Assembly: GCF_014653195.1 (NCBI RefSeq)
Contig: NZ_BNAH01000009.1
Location: 124,001 to 188,000, forward strand
Direction of reading: 5' to 3'
Length of the DNA: 64,000 bases
DNA from: Thalassotalea profundi
Lineage (GTDB): Bacteria; Pseudomonadota; Gammaproteobacteria; Enterobacterales; Alteromonadaceae
Below the pieces are notes generated by a model. The model did no database searches, was not told the DNA's origin, and worked only from the letters and a program-made list of their open reading frames with translations. The translations under genes were made by a program, and so were the position numbers. This document shows, piece after piece, positions 37,573 to 47,998 of the stretch (positions are counted from its first letter, which is position 1; every line of letters begins with the position of its first letter).

Positions 37573-39684
37573 TTAGCCTTGATCAGAATTATTCTCAACA
37601 TGCTCCTTCAGCCATTGTGCAGTCCATGCTTTAACATCGTCTAAATTTATACCATTGGTAATTAAATTTCCTTGACCAATATCTCCACCAATATCAACAT
37701 ATGTATTCTTTATTTCACTGTTATTAATCCCTGTAGCTATTAATGGTATTTTCATTTTACGAATTAGATTGATTAGCGCACTTATAATCGTTTTTTCTGA
37801 TTGTCCTTCATTTATAGGTCCTTTCAATTGACTACAATCTACTTTAACTTGATCTATTGCTAATCTTCGTAAATACCTTAATGCCTCATAACTACCTGAA
37901 AAATTATTAATAGATACTTTTACGCCAATAGCCTTCAACTGATCAATAATTAATTTTGTCTTATCTGCAGCTTTAAATAATAACGCTTCATCTAATTCGA
38001 TCACCAAATAACGAAGCGATGTGTAGTGTTTATCTGAAATTTCTTCAATAAATTCAATTAGATCATGTTCTAAAGCATCCTGGCTTGATAGATTAACACT
38101 GACTTGTACATAAAAATTCTCTCGATGCAATGATGCTATCAATTTACAGGCTCTTTCTATAATTTGACGCGTCAAATGATACATTTCACCACTATACTCA
38201 GCGATTTCAATAAACTCCTTCATATCGAGCTCATTGCCGTTGGTGGAATGCCAGTCTGTAAGCAATTCAAATCCAATAAGCTGACTTTCATTTAATGATA
38301 TTTGCGGCTGAAGTAACCACGTTAATTTATTATCAATGATGTCTTGTTTAAGCCTCTCCATAATTAAAAGCTTCTGCTCGGTATAGATTGCCGTCTCCTG
38401 ATTGAAATACCAAACTAATTGATGGTTTTGTTCGCTTTCAAGCAAAGCGTCACCAGCAAAGGCAATCGTTTGCTCGATATCGTTATTGTGTTCATTAACA
38501 AAAGCAACACCAAATTTTAAATCAAAATTCAATGAAAAACTCTTAAAGCTTAATGCGTGAGGAACCGCTTCATTTAGCTCTCGGCACAATTCTTCTACTA
38601 AAATTTTAATTGGATGATGGCTGGCATTTGCATCTATGGCTACAACAAAATCTAGCCCTTGTAAGCGCGCAATTCGTATAGGCGAGTTAGGCTGATGAAA
38701 GTTAACTAGCAGTTCATTATCAACTATTGATTTTTGAATGTTATAAGCTAATTGTAGTAATAAAATGTCAGAGTTTTGATGACCCAAAACTTTATTCACT
38801 TGAGCGAAATTAATGGGTTTAAAGACAATAATCGCTAAAGAACTAGGATCATGATGATTAAATTCGCGCAAGCAATGTAAGCTTTGATGGTAATTAGGTA
38901 AGTTTGTGATGGGATCAAAATGTTGAGTATTACCATATCCTTGTGATGACGGCGATTTATCGGAGGCGGTAGTCAGTTTAAGCATATTGTTTTTCACCAC
39001 ACTTCGACAATAATGAGCGATAAACATCAAATATATGACTATAGCGCTGATAATCACCCCGTAATCTGCCATTGTAGTCATCGACCGCAGATACACAGCG
39101 ATACAATAGACACTAACTAAAAACCATATGACGAACTCTCTACCTAAATGAAACTTACTCATTTTATGCAGTAAAAGACCACCTATTACGATGAGCAAAA
39201 AATTTATTACACTAAATACTAGCCATAATTTATCATTATCTTCTGAAGGCAGAATTAATACACCTACAATAAATAAAGACAATAAGAGAAACGTAGATAA
39301 AGTGAATATAATTTTTTTCTTACCCGTTAATTTTTCCGCAATGCTGATCTGTAAAATTGCACTTACAAAGGCACTAGCACCAATCAGAACAAGATTAAAT
39401 TGATTATCTTCAATTTGATTAAAAGCAAAGAGTTGTATTAATAAGGCGCCCGATAAAATAATAGGATATCTCAAACTAATGTCAGCAATAGGCTTTAATA
39501 ACACTAGAATTAAAATAACAGGAATGATCATGCCTAGTACGAAAGCGAAGTTATTGTCAGTCAAAACCTGAGGCAACATTTCAGTAGCATTTGCTGGTAA
39601 TGAAAAAAATACAACCCAAAAGCTACTCAAAAGTGTTGAGAAGCGAGAGAAAATACTATTAAAAGACGTGCTGGTGTTTCTCAT
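37573..39684 (-). CDS. Membrane protein with degenerate GGDEF and EAL domains
   Basis: 703 aa. N-terminal signal/TM segment, then about seven hydrophobic segments to residue 230, a GGDEF-like domain (about 255-430) and an EAL-like domain (about 440-695). The GGDEF site reads QGLDF (342-346), so cyclase activity is unlikely. In the EAL domain EAL is ELL (473-475). N531 and E563 are kept, but the DDFG motif is NNFS (593-596) and the late Glu motif is TGINN (651-655), so phosphodiesterase activity is also unlikely. It may be a c-di-GMP receptor or a CsrD-like RNA-decay regulator; E. coli CsrD has degenerate HRSDF and ELM motifs. That is inference only. Confidence 0.85.
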   Translation of the reverse strand: MRNTSTSFNSIFSRFSTLLSSFWVVFFSLPANATEMLPQVLTDNNFAFVLGMIIPVILILVLLKPIADISLRYPIILSGALLIQLFAFNQIEDNQFNLVLIGASAFVSAILQISIAEKLTGKKKIIFTLSTFLLLSLFIVGVLILPSEDNDKLWLVFSVINFLLIVIGGLLLHKMSKFHLGREFVIWFLVSVYCIAVYLRSMTTMADYGVIISAIVIYLMFIAHYCRSVVKNNMLKLTTASDKSPSSQGYGNTQHFDPITNLPNYHQSLHCLREFNHHDPSSLAIIVFKPINFAQVNKVLGHQNSDILLLQLAYNIQKSIVDNELLVNFHQPNSPIRIARLQGLDFVVAIDANASHHPIKILVEELCRELNEAVPHALSFKSFSLNFDLKFGVAFVNEHNNDIEQTIAFAGDALLESEQNHQLVWYFNQETAIYTEQKLLIMERLKQDIIDNKLTWLLQPQISLNESQLIGFELLTDWHSTNGNELDMKEFIEIAEYSGEMYHLTRQIIERACKLIASLHRENFYVQVSVNLSSQDALEHDLIEFIEEISDKHYTSLRYLVIELDEALLFKAADKTKLIIDQLKAIGVKVSINNFSGSYEALRYLRRLAIDQVKVDCSQLKGPINEGQSEKTIISALINLIRKMKIPLIATGINNSEIKNTYVDIGGDIGQGNLITNGINLDDVKAWTAQWLKEHVENNSDQG

Positions 39685-39795
39685 AAACTACCTGAAACAT
39701 ACAAAATTAAATTGTACTACGCTAAATCATACGTCAGGTTAATCAAGTATGTCACTTTTGTACAGTAGCAATTAACAGTATAGCTGGACTACAAG

Positions 39796-41028
39796 CTATA
39801 TCACTTGTTTACCTGAACGAAATAATTGCCTTAATGGATTCACACCAAACTGATAACACAGTTCCGCTGGTTGACTAATATTCCATAAAGCTATATCTGC
39901 ATCAAAACCAACTGCCAGTTGCCCTTTTATATCTCCTAAACCAAGCGCTTTAGCGCCATTTCGAGTAACTCCGGCTAATGCTTCTGCTGGGGTTAAACGG
40001 AAAAAGGTACATGCCATATTTAGCATTAATTGAAGAGAATGTATTGGCGATGTTCCGGGGTTAGCATCCGTTGCTATTGCCATAGGCACATTGTATTTTC
40101 TTAATAATTCAATAGGAGGTAATTTTGTTTCGCGCAAAAAATAAAAAGCCCCTGGCAATAATACGGCCGTCATTCCAGATGCAGCCATGGCTTTAATACC
40201 AGTTTCATCTAAAAATTCAATGTGATCTGAAGATAATGCGTTATAACTTGCTGCAAGTTCCGTAGCCCCTAAATTTGATAATTGTTCCGCATGAACTTTT
40301 ATTGATAAATTATGCTTATGCGCGGCTTTAAACACTTGTTCTGTTTGTGCTAAATCAAAGCCGATACTTTCACAAAAAACATCAATAGCATCCGCGAGTT
40401 TTTGCTTAGCAACTTCAGGGATCATTTCTTCACAAACTAGGTCAATATAAGCACTACTATTATCTTTATACTCAAGTGGCAATGCATGCGCACCTAAAAA
40501 GGTTCTTTTGACGGTTATCGGAAGAATTTCAGCTAATTGTCCGGCAACCTTTAGCATTTTTATTTCATTGATGGTATCAAGCCCATAGCCTGATTTAATT
40601 TCAAGCGTTGTCACGCCTTGTTGATGTAAACTTTGTAAACGCGGTAATGCACTATCTAATAACTCTTGTTCACTTGCCGCTCTAGTCGCTGTCACGGTTG
40701 AGACGATACCACCGCCGGCATTAGCGATTTCCTGATAACTCTTGCCTTGCAACCTCATTTCAAACTCATTGGCCCGATTTCCACCGTAAACTAAATGCGT
40801 ATGACAATCGACTAGCCCTGGTGTAAGCCACTGCCCTTCGCCATCAATAATTTGAACAACGCTTTTATCATAGCTAGGTAGATCATTTATTTTACCCAGC
40901 CATGCAATTTTACCATCGGCAATAGCAAGTGCCGCATTCTCTATCGTGCCATATCCGCTTAAACCTTCAGCCATCGTAGCTAAATTTACGTTGATAAAAA
41001 GTGATTGCCACTGCTGAGTATGATTCAT
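39796..41028 (-). CDS. hutI: Imidazolonepropionase
   Basis: 410 aa, third step of histidine degradation (imidazolonepropionate to formiminoglutamate). Metal-site HTH in [17 protein letters not shown] near residue 80, then EIKSGYGLD and TDANPGTSP. Divergent from hutC-U-H across HutC operators. hutG or hutF for the last step is not in the window. Confidence 0.96.
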   Translation of the reverse strand: MNHTQQWQSLFINVNLATMAEGLSGYGTIENAALAIADGKIAWLGKINDLPSYDKSVVQIIDGEGQWLTPGLVDCHTHLVYGGNRANEFEMRLQGKSYQEIANAGGGIVSTVTATRAASEQELLDSALPRLQSLHQQGVTTLEIKSGYGLDTINEIKMLKVAGQLAEILPITVKRTFLGAHALPLEYKDNSSAYIDLVCEEMIPEVAKQKLADAIDVFCESIGFDLAQTEQVFKAAHKHNLSIKVHAEQLSNLGATELAASYNALSSDHIEFLDETGIKAMAASGMTAVLLPGAFYFLRETKLPPIELLRKYNVPMAIATDANPGTSPIHSLQLMLNMACTFFRLTPAEALAGVTRNGAKALGLGDIKGQLAVGFDADIALWNISQPAELCYQFGVNPLRQLFRSGKQVI

Positions 41029-41074
41029 AAGGTCGCCGTAGTAGAATTGAGTTATTTAGCCTTAAACAATAACA

Positions 41075-41112
41075 AAAAGATCAATAGTTGTATATACAAC
41101 TATTGATCTTTT
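41075..41112. promoter_or_regulatory. HutC operator 1: 38-bp perfect palindrome
   Basis: The core GTTGTATATACAAC (41087-41100) matches the HutC operator. The symmetry extends perfectly over 41075-41112 with no loop. It lies in the hutI/hutC divergent region and could control both directions. Confidence 0.8.
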
Positions 41113-41127
41113 AAAGTATTCATGCGA

Positions 41128-41139
41128 TTGTATATACAA
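41128..41139. promoter_or_regulatory. HutC operator 2
   Basis: TTGTATATACAA, a 12-bp perfect palindrome identical to the core of operator 1. Its centre is 40 bp from the other, close to four helical turns, which could allow cooperative binding. It is 31 bp before the hutC ATG, so autoregulation is likely. Confidence 0.8.
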
Positions 41140-41170
41140 CTGAATTGTCATTCAATTTAATAGGTATACA

Positions 41171-41890
41171 ATGAGCCAAGCTAAAACGACCAAAGCCAGT
41201 AAATTTGCCATTATTAAGCAGTATATTTGTGAAAAAATTGAGTCAGGGCAATGGTTACAACATAGTAAGGTACCCTCAGAAAATGAATTAGCCGAGTTGT
41301 TTTCGGTGAGTCGAATGACAGCAAGACGAGCGCTACAAGAACTCACCGAACAGGGACTTTTAGTACGAACGCAGGGCGCTGGAACATTTGTTGCCACCTT
41401 TAAATCACAATCCTCATTGCTAGAAATTAGAAATATAGCAGATGAAATTGCCGATAGAGGACATAACCATCATGCCTTACAGCTTGTACTAACAAGTGTA
41501 ACCCCTACTGATGAAATGGCAATATTACTTAATATTAAAGCGAATCAACCTGTTTTTTATTCAGAAATTTTACATTTTGAAAATAATGAAGCAATTCAAC
41601 TAGAACAGCGATACGTCAATAATAAATTAGTCCCGAACTATTTAAATCAAGATTTTACCAAAATAACACCCCATGAATATTTATCACATGAAGCACCTCT
41701 GACCGAAGCAACCCATGAGATAGAAGCAGTAATAGCAAGCCAACAAATTTCACAATTATTGGCTATCAACACTCAACAGCCTTGCTTGCAAGTAAAGCGC
41801 CGCACTTGGTCAAAGCAAGGCGTTGTTAGTGTTGCCATTTTAACTTCCCCTGGCAATAAATATCGCTTGGGTAGCCATTTAGTATTTTAG
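41171..41890 (+). CDS. hutC: Histidine-utilisation repressor HutC (GntR family)
   Basis: 239 aa. N-terminal GntR winged helix ([24 protein letters not shown]) and C-terminal UTRA ligand domain. HutC releases its operators on binding urocanate. Two operators lie just upstream. First gene of hutC-hutU-hutH; 20 bp to hutU. Confidence 0.95.
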   Translation: MSQAKTTKASKFAIIKQYICEKIESGQWLQHSKVPSENELAELFSVSRMTARRALQELTEQGLLVRTQGAGTFVATFKSQSSLLEIRNIADEIADRGHNHHALQLVLTSVTPTDEMAILLNIKANQPVFYSEILHFENNEAIQLEQRYVNNKLVPNYLNQDFTKITPHEYLSHEAPLTEATHEIEAVIASQQISQLLAINTQQPCLQVKRRTWSKQGVVSVAILTSPGNKYRLGSHLVF

Positions 41891-41910
41891 AAAACAGATT
41901 AGGAACCGCT

Positions 41911-43608
41911 ATGACTATCGATAAACGTATTGATGAAAGTAGAAAAATTCGTGCCGCACGCGGTAGTGAAATAACAGCAAAAAGCTGGTTAACAGAAGCC
42001 GCGAAACGCATGTTAATGAATAACCTCGACGAAGAAGTTGCAGAGCACCCACAATCACTGGTTGTTTATGGTGGTATTGGCCGCGCAGCGAGAGACTGGG
42101 AATGTTATGACAAAATAGTTGAAACACTCGACCGCTTAGAAGACGATGAAACCTTATTAGTGCAATCAGGCAAACCTGTCGGTGTATTTCGTACCCATAG
42201 CGATGCACCACGCGTATTGATTGCTAATTCTAACCTTGTACCAAATTGGGCTAACTGGGAACATTTTAATGAATTAGATAAGCAAGGGTTAATGATGTAC
42301 GGTCAAATGACCGCAGGCTCTTGGATTTACATTGGCTCACAAGGGATTGTTCAAGGTACCTATGAAACCTTCGTTGCTATGGCTAAACAACACTTTAATG
42401 GTATCGCAAAGGGTAAGTGGGTACTTACTGGTGGTTTAGGTGGTATGGGCGGTGCTCAACCATTAGCTGCAACTATGGCTGGCTTTTCTGCACTAGTTGT
42501 TGAATGTGATGAATCTCGTATCGATTTTCGTATCAAAACACGTTATGTCGACAAAAAAGCAAAGACCTTAGATGAAGCACTAGCGATAATCACCCAAGCC
42601 AATGAAAAAGGTGAAGCGATTTCTGTGGGCTTACTCGGTAATGCCGCTGATGTTTTCCCTGAATTAGTTAAACGTGGCATTACACCCGATGTAGTGACCG
42701 ACCAAACTTCTGCCCACGATCCGCTTAACGGTTACTTACCTCAAGGTTGGACCATGGAATATGCGGCGCAAATGCGTAAAAAAGACGAAGCCGCAGTAGT
42801 AAAAGCAGCAAAACAGTCTATGGCCATTCAAGTACAAGCGATGTTAGATTTACAAACAGCTGGTGCGGCAACAACCGATTATGGTAACAACATTCGTCAA
42901 ATGGCAATGGAAGAAGGTGTTAATAACGCATTTGACTTCCCCGGTTTTGTACCAGCTTATGTTCGCCCACTATTTTGTGAAGGTATAGGTCCATTCCGTT
43001 GGGTTGCTTTATCTGGCGATCCTGAAGACATTTATAAAACTGACGCTAAAGTTAAAGAGTTAATTCCTGATAACCCACATCTGCATAACTGGTTAGATAT
43101 GGCACGTGAACGCATTGCTTTTCAAGGCTTACCGGCACGCATCTGCTGGGTTGGTTTAAAAGACCGTGCTCGTTTAGCCGTTGCCTTTAACGAAATGGTT
43201 AAAAATGGCGAACTTTCTGCCCCCGTTGTTATTGGGCGTGATCATTTAGACTCTGGTTCAGTTGCGTCACCTAACCGTGAAACTGAAAGCATGAAAGATG
43301 GTTCAGATGCCGTTTCTGATTGGCCTTTACTAAACGCATTATTGTCAACGTCAGGTGGTGCAACTTGGGTAAGTTTACATCATGGTGGTGGTGTAGGTAT
43401 GGGCTTTAGCCAACATTCAGGTGTTGTTATTGTTGCTGATGGTACTGATGCTGCAGAAAAGCGTTTATCACGCGTTTTATGGAATGACCCGGGTACTGGC
43501 GTTATGCGTCATGCTGATGCAGGTTATGATATAGCAATTAACTGTGCGAAAGAACAAGGATTAGATTTACCTATGGTAGACGGTGCTAACGGCAAACGAG
43601 GAGCTTAA
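41911..43608 (+). CDS. hutU: Urocanate hydratase
   Basis: 565 aa, NAD-dependent urocanase, second step of histidine degradation. [15 protein letters not shown] near the N-terminus, [18 protein letters not shown] for NAD binding, [17 protein letters not shown], and [15 protein letters not shown] near the C-terminus. Only 2 bp precede hutH. Confidence 0.97.
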   Translation: MTIDKRIDESRKIRAARGSEITAKSWLTEAAKRMLMNNLDEEVAEHPQSLVVYGGIGRAARDWECYDKIVETLDRLEDDETLLVQSGKPVGVFRTHSDAPRVLIANSNLVPNWANWEHFNELDKQGLMMYGQMTAGSWIYIGSQGIVQGTYETFVAMAKQHFNGIAKGKWVLTGGLGGMGGAQPLAATMAGFSALVVECDESRIDFRIKTRYVDKKAKTLDEALAIITQANEKGEAISVGLLGNAADVFPELVKRGITPDVVTDQTSAHDPLNGYLPQGWTMEYAAQMRKKDEAAVVKAAKQSMAIQVQAMLDLQTAGAATTDYGNNIRQMAMEEGVNNAFDFPGFVPAYVRPLFCEGIGPFRWVALSGDPEDIYKTDAKVKELIPDNPHLHNWLDMARERIAFQGLPARICWVGLKDRARLAVAFNEMVKNGELSAPVVIGRDHLDSGSVASPNRETESMKDGSDAVSDWPLLNALLSTSGGATWVSLHHGGGVGMGFSQHSGVVIVADGTDAAEKRLSRVLWNDPGTGVMRHADAGYDIAINCAKEQGLDLPMVDGANGKRGA

Positions 43609-43610
43609 TA

Positions 43611-45155
43611 ATGGATGTTATCAACAAATTAAACATAGTGCCAGGTCAGTTAACCTTAGCGCAATTACGTGCTGTTAGTAAGTTTGACGGCATTGAGTAT
43701 AGCCTTGATGAAAGTGCCTTTGACGGTATCAACAAAAGCGCTGAGGCCGTTCAAAACGTGATTAAAAAGAACCAAGTCGTCTACGGTATCAATACAGGAT
43801 TTGGCTTACTTGCCAGTACTCGTATAAAAGAAGAAGAATTAGAATTGTTGCAACGCTCTATTGTACTTTCTCACTCAGCTGGATTTGGCGAATATATGGA
43901 AGATGCCACAGTACGTTTGATGATGGTTTTAAAAATCAATTCATTATCGCGAGGCTATTCGGGCATTCGCTTGGAAGTTATCCAAGCGTTAATCGCGCTT
44001 CTTAATGCAGAAGTTTATCCATGTGTGCCTAAAAAAGGTTCTGTTGGTGCTTCTGGGGATTTAGCACCATTATCACACATGGTATTACCTTTATTAGGTG
44101 AAGGCGAAGTATCTTACAACGATGAAGTTATACCAGCCATTGAAGGATTAAAAATAGCCGGACTTGAACCTATTACCTTAGCAGCAAAAGAAGGCTTAGC
44201 CTTATTAAACGGTACTCAGGCATCAACTGCCTTTGCTTTAGAGGGGCTGTTTTATGCTGAAGATTTATTTGCGGCGGGTATTGTTGTAGGGTCTATGTCC
44301 GTTGAAGCCGCTTTAGGTAGTCGAGCACCATTTGATGATCGTGTACATCAAGTACGTGGTCAAAAAGGTCAAATTGATGCGGCAATGGCCTATCGCAGCG
44401 TGTTAGATGACAATTCTGAAATTGGCTCTTCTCACGTAGACTGTGAAAAAGTACAAGATCCCTACTCGCTTCGTTGTCAACCACAGGTAATGGGCGCTTG
44501 TTTAACACAAATTCGTCAAGCAGCAGAAGTCTTGCACGTAGAAGCTAATGGTGTAACCGATAACCCATTAGTTTTCGCCAATGAAGGCGACTTTATTTCA
44601 GCCGGCAACTTCCATGCTGAACCTGTTGCAATGGCAGCGGATAACTTAGCATTAGCGATAGCTGAAATAGGCTCATTATCTGAACGTAGAATGGCGTTAT
44701 TAATTGATGCGAATCTCAGCAAATTACCTGCATTTTTAGTTGAAAATGGCGGGGTTAACTCAGGCTTTATGATAGCTCAAGTCACCTCTGCTGCTTTAGC
44801 TTCAGAAAATAAAACCCTAGCGCATCCTGCTTCAGTCGACAGCTTACCAACTTCCGCCAACCAAGAAGATCATGTATCTATGGCTTGTTTTGCTGGTCGT
44901 CGCTTAACCGATATGGCTGAAAATACTACCGGCGTTTTAGCCGTAGAATACTTAGCTGCTGCCCAAGGTTTAGATTTTAGAGCGCCATTAAAAGGCGCGC
45001 CGAAAGTTGAGCAAGCTAAAGCTATTTTACGTGAGTATGTTACTTACTACGATAAAGACAGATACTTCGCTCCTGACATCGCAGAAGCCTCGGGCATTAT
45101 TAACGAAGGTGATTTAAACAATTTAGTCCCCGCTAATCTATTACCTAGTTTTTAA
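43611..45155 (+). CDS. hutH: Histidine ammonia-lyase
   Basis: 514 aa, converts histidine to urocanate. The MIO cofactor triad ASG is in [15 protein letters not shown] near residue 145; [11 protein letters not shown] and [12 protein letters not shown] are family motifs. Last gene of the hut operon, followed by a strong terminator. Confidence 0.97.
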   Translation: MDVINKLNIVPGQLTLAQLRAVSKFDGIEYSLDESAFDGINKSAEAVQNVIKKNQVVYGINTGFGLLASTRIKEEELELLQRSIVLSHSAGFGEYMEDATVRLMMVLKINSLSRGYSGIRLEVIQALIALLNAEVYPCVPKKGSVGASGDLAPLSHMVLPLLGEGEVSYNDEVIPAIEGLKIAGLEPITLAAKEGLALLNGTQASTAFALEGLFYAEDLFAAGIVVGSMSVEAALGSRAPFDDRVHQVRGQKGQIDAAMAYRSVLDDNSEIGSSHVDCEKVQDPYSLRCQPQVMGACLTQIRQAAEVLHVEANGVTDNPLVFANEGDFISAGNFHAEPVAMAADNLALAIAEIGSLSERRMALLIDANLSKLPAFLVENGGVNSGFMIAQVTSAALASENKTLAHPASVDSLPTSANQEDHVSMACFAGRRLTDMAENTTGVLAVEYLAAAQGLDFRAPLKGAPKVEQAKAILREYVTYYDKDRYFAPDIAEASGIINEGDLNNLVPANLLPSF

Positions 45156-45196
45156 TCTAAACATTAATAACCAAGGTAAACGCTAATATAAATAAC

Positions 45197-45228
45197 AAAA
45201 ATGCCAGCAATAAATTGCTGGCATTTTT
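45197..45228 (+). terminator. Terminator after hutH
   Basis: AAAAATGCCAGCAA (45197-45210), TAAA loop, TTGCTGGCATTTTT. Perfect 14-bp stem. Confidence 0.9.
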
Positions 45229-45271
45229 ATTTTCACACATCGCCCTATAATAGAAAGGAGTTCACCCTGCT

Positions 45272-45300
45272 TATACTATTTGTCTCTTGGTAGTAGTATA
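45272..45300. repeat. Inverted repeat TATACTA/TAGTATA
   Basis: TATACTA (45272-45278) and TAGTATA (45294-45300), separated by 15 nt, with outer GC/GC after one mismatch. In a 400-bp gene-free gap (45156-45557). Role unknown. Confidence 0.4.
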
Positions 45301-45396
45301 CGCTGCACTTTTTACAGAGATAGTGCTTAGGCCACTCGCAATAAAATTAGAAAGTAGAAAACTCACAGAAAAGTTTTATTAGTTTATATCAGTTAC

Positions 45397-45427
45397 AGCA
45401 AGCTTGACATATTATGTCAAGCTTGCT
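45397..45427. repeat. Perfect 14-bp inverted repeat with 3-nt loop upstream of nfeD
   Basis: AGCAAGCTTGACAT (45397-45410), ATT, ATGTCAAGCTTGCT (45414-45427). No T-run on either side. The left arm contains TTGACA (45404-45409), a perfect -35 box; a weak -10 (TAACTT, 45427-45432) lies 17 bp on. It looks like an operator over a promoter, 130 bp before nfeD. The rest of the 45156-45557 gap holds nothing else I can support. Confidence 0.6.
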
Positions 45428-45557
45428 AACTTCATATTAACAAAATAGTTAACGAATAATAAGAAATTGAGAATGACCAACAACAAATTAAAGTTAAAAA
45501 TTACGGCCACTCTGAAAGATCTTAACGAATAATGCTTTTTATATTTGAGGATAAATA

Positions 45558-46019
45558 ATGGAATATATATTATTTTTTCAAACTTGGCTGGTGCTCGCTT
45601 TAATCTTCGCTTTCTTGGAGATTTTTATTCCCGGCGGCATACTACTGAACCTAGCAATAGCTTCTGTACTAGTCGCTCTTGGCGTTCATCAACAATGGCT
45701 AGATACATGGGTGCTTACATTAACCACATGGTTTATCTGTGCTTCAATATTACTTTTTGCGCTTTATTTTTTCACTGATAAATTTTTTCAGGGAGAGCAA
45801 ACCGTCAATAATGTGGATGAAGAACTCGATATGTACGGAAAAGAAGTCGAAGTTATTGAGAATATAGGCCCAGGTATAGCGGCTGGGCGCGTAGTTTTTC
45901 AAGGGACAACATGGAGTGCACTCGGTGATGGCTCAGAAATAACCAAAGGCTCTAAAGCTATTATTATTTGTAAAGAAAATATCTCATTAGTGGTAGAGCC
46001 AAGCGATTTAAAGCTTTAA
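45558..46019 (+). CDS. NfeD-like membrane protein
   Basis: 153 aa, short NfeD (NfeD1b type) without a protease domain. Two or three hydrophobic segments (LFFQTWLVLALIFAFLEIFI and following) and a C-terminal OB-fold region (YGKEVEVIENIGPGIAAGRV, GTTWSALGDGSEITKGSKA). Adjacent to two SPFH genes, the standard partner arrangement. Confidence 0.9.
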   Translation: MEYILFFQTWLVLALIFAFLEIFIPGGILLNLAIASVLVALGVHQQWLDTWVLTLTTWFICASILLFALYFFTDKFFQGEQTVNNVDEELDMYGKEVEVIENIGPGIAAGRVVFQGTTWSALGDGSEITKGSKAIIICKENISLVVEPSDLKL

Positions 46020-46071
46020 AACTAATCAATAACAAACGCCATTTCGGCACAGCATATAGCAAGGAGTTTTT

Positions 46072-46989
46072 ATGCTAGCAACCATTACCTTTATTTTACT
46101 TGGACTACTGATTATTGTCCTCAAACTCGTACTTATTGTACCCATGCGTGAAGTTTGCGTTATTGAGCGCTTAGGAAAATTTCGAGCCGTTATGCAACCA
46201 GGACTACATTTTTTGATCCCGTTTTTCGATCGTGTAGCTTATCGTCATGAAACACGAGAACAAGTGCTCGATATTCCATCACAAAGCTGTATATCAAAAG
46301 ATAACATTCAAATTGATGTTGATGGCTTAGTTTATATTCAAGTTATGGACGGTGCTAAAGCCAGTTATGGCATTGAAGATTACCGACGTGCTGGCATTAA
46401 TTTAGCACAAACAACCATGCGCTCAGAAATTGGTAAATTAGGCTTAAGCCAAACTTTTTCAGAGCGAGACACCCTCAATGAAACCATTGTTCGAGAAATT
46501 GATAAGGCCTCTGATCCATGGGGCATTAAAGTGTTACGTTATGAAGTTAGAAACATTACTCCATCAGCAAACGTTGTACATACACTTGAAAAACAAATGG
46601 AAGCTGAAAGGCAAAAACGTGCTGAAATCACATTAGCCGAGGCGCAAAAAGAGTCAACAATAAACTTATCTGAAGGTCAGCGACAAGAAGCTATCAACTT
46701 GTCTGAAGGTGATAAACAAAGACAAATTAATGTGGCTCATGGCCGTGCAAAAGAAATTGAAATTATTACAAAGGCGACTGCCGAAGGTATGGATATTATT
46801 GCACAAGCGGCCTCTATACCTGGTGGTAATAAAGCGATAAAAATGCGCTTAATGGAGCAATTTATCAAAGAAACAGGAAAGATATTAGATACCGCCGATA
46901 TTTCAGTACTACCAACAGAAGTAGCGAAATTAGAAGGCTTCTTTAATGGTATGGAACAAGTAACACAACAAGTTCAAGGAGCCAAATAA
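46072..46989 (+). CDS. SPFH/band-7 (stomatin-like, QmcA type) protein 1
   Basis: 305 aa. N-terminal transmembrane segment (LATITFILLGLLIIVLKLVLIV), SPFH domain (VIERLGKFRAVMQPGLHFLIPFFDRVAYRHE; DNIQIDVDGLVYIQV) and a helical C-terminal part with repeated INLSEG motifs. Such proteins form membrane rings or scaffolds that often control proteolysis. Its stop overlaps the next ATG by 1 nt (TAATG). Confidence 0.9.
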   Translation: MLATITFILLGLLIIVLKLVLIVPMREVCVIERLGKFRAVMQPGLHFLIPFFDRVAYRHETREQVLDIPSQSCISKDNIQIDVDGLVYIQVMDGAKASYGIEDYRRAGINLAQTTMRSEIGKLGLSQTFSERDTLNETIVREIDKASDPWGIKVLRYEVRNITPSANVVHTLEKQMEAERQKRAEITLAEAQKESTINLSEGQRQEAINLSEGDKQRQINVAHGRAKEIEIITKATAEGMDIIAQAASIPGGNKAIKMRLMEQFIKETGKILDTADISVLPTEVAKLEGFFNGMEQVTQQVQGAK

Positions 46990-47924
46990 TGAATTCAGTT
47001 AGCGCAGAACCTATGGAAATAGTAGTCTTAGTTATTTGGGCGGCTATATTTTTATATTTAGCATTTAAATTTATTCAAGCTATTTGTTTAGTACCAACCC
47101 AGTCAGCTTATGTTGTAGAACGTTTAGGTAAATATAAATGCACATTAGAAGCTGGCTTTCATGTATTACTGCCGTTTATAGACCGTGTAGCTTTTATTCA
47201 AGACCTAAAAGAAGAAACTATCGACGTTCCCCCGCAAGAGTGTTTTTCTATGGATGAAGTAAACGTGGAGGTTGACGGTGTAATTTACATTCAAATCACT
47301 GATCCATTAAAAGCCAGTTATGGCATCACTGATTATCGTTTTGCTGCAATGCAATTAGCACAAACTACAACACGTTCAGTAATTGGTACTTTAGAACTTG
47401 ATCGCACCTTCGAAGAGCGTGACATTATCAGCGCTAAAGTAGTAGAAGTATTAGATAAAGCTGGTGAAGCGTGGGGAGTCAGAGTTCATCGTTATGAAAT
47501 AAAAAATATTACGCCACCATTAACGGTTAAAAACGCGATGGAACTACAAGTAACCGCTGAACGTGAACGTCGCGCAATTTTAGCGAAAAGCTTAGGAGAT
47601 AAAGCCAGTCGTATTAACCGTTCTGAAGGTCAAATGACGGAAATGATTAATATATCGGAAGGTGAAAAACAGCGACAAATAAACTCAGCGGAAGGTAAAG
47701 CTGAAGAGATTATTGCGATAGCCAAAGCCACAGGGGAGTCTATCCGAAGAATTGCGCAATCGATAGAGCAACCAGGCGGTGAAGAAGCATTAAGTATGCA
47801 ATTAACCGAACAATATCTTGATAAATTAAAAGGCTTAAACCAAAAAGATAGAAAAGTTATTTTACCGATAAACTTACTTGATTTTAATCAATGGGTTGAC
47901 ACACTAGGTATAACAAAAAAATAA
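46989..47924 (+). CDS. SPFH/band-7 protein 2, paralogue of the preceding gene
   Basis: 311 aa, coupled to the first SPFH gene through TAATG. Same layout: N-terminal TM, VVERLGKYKCTLEAGFHVLLPFIDRVAF, VEVDGVIYIQITDPLKASYGI, and SEGQMTEMINISEGEKQRQIN. It differs clearly from protein 1, so this is an old duplication; the two may form a hetero-oligomer (inference). Confidence 0.9.
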   Translation: MNSVSAEPMEIVVLVIWAAIFLYLAFKFIQAICLVPTQSAYVVERLGKYKCTLEAGFHVLLPFIDRVAFIQDLKEETIDVPPQECFSMDEVNVEVDGVIYIQITDPLKASYGITDYRFAAMQLAQTTTRSVIGTLELDRTFEERDIISAKVVEVLDKAGEAWGVRVHRYEIKNITPPLTVKNAMELQVTAERERRAILAKSLGDKASRINRSEGQMTEMINISEGEKQRQINSAEGKAEEIIAIAKATGESIRRIAQSIEQPGGEEALSMQLTEQYLDKLKGLNQKDRKVILPINLLDFNQWVDTLGITKK

Positions 47925-47998
47925 TTGTGACGAATATTGTCACTAATTAAATAAGTGGTGCGCTGTTAATAAGCGGCAGCGCACGTTCTTTTTCAAAC

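Noticed and set aside
37556-37579. Terminator between rraA and the EAL gene
   Set aside because: The hairpin is AT-rich with a G-U pair and overlaps the EAL stop codon; too weak to list as a feature.
45545-45778. 77-aa frame overlapping the start of nfeD
   Set aside because: Shifted frame inside the NfeD-like gene. The NfeD frame has the membrane and OB-fold pattern.
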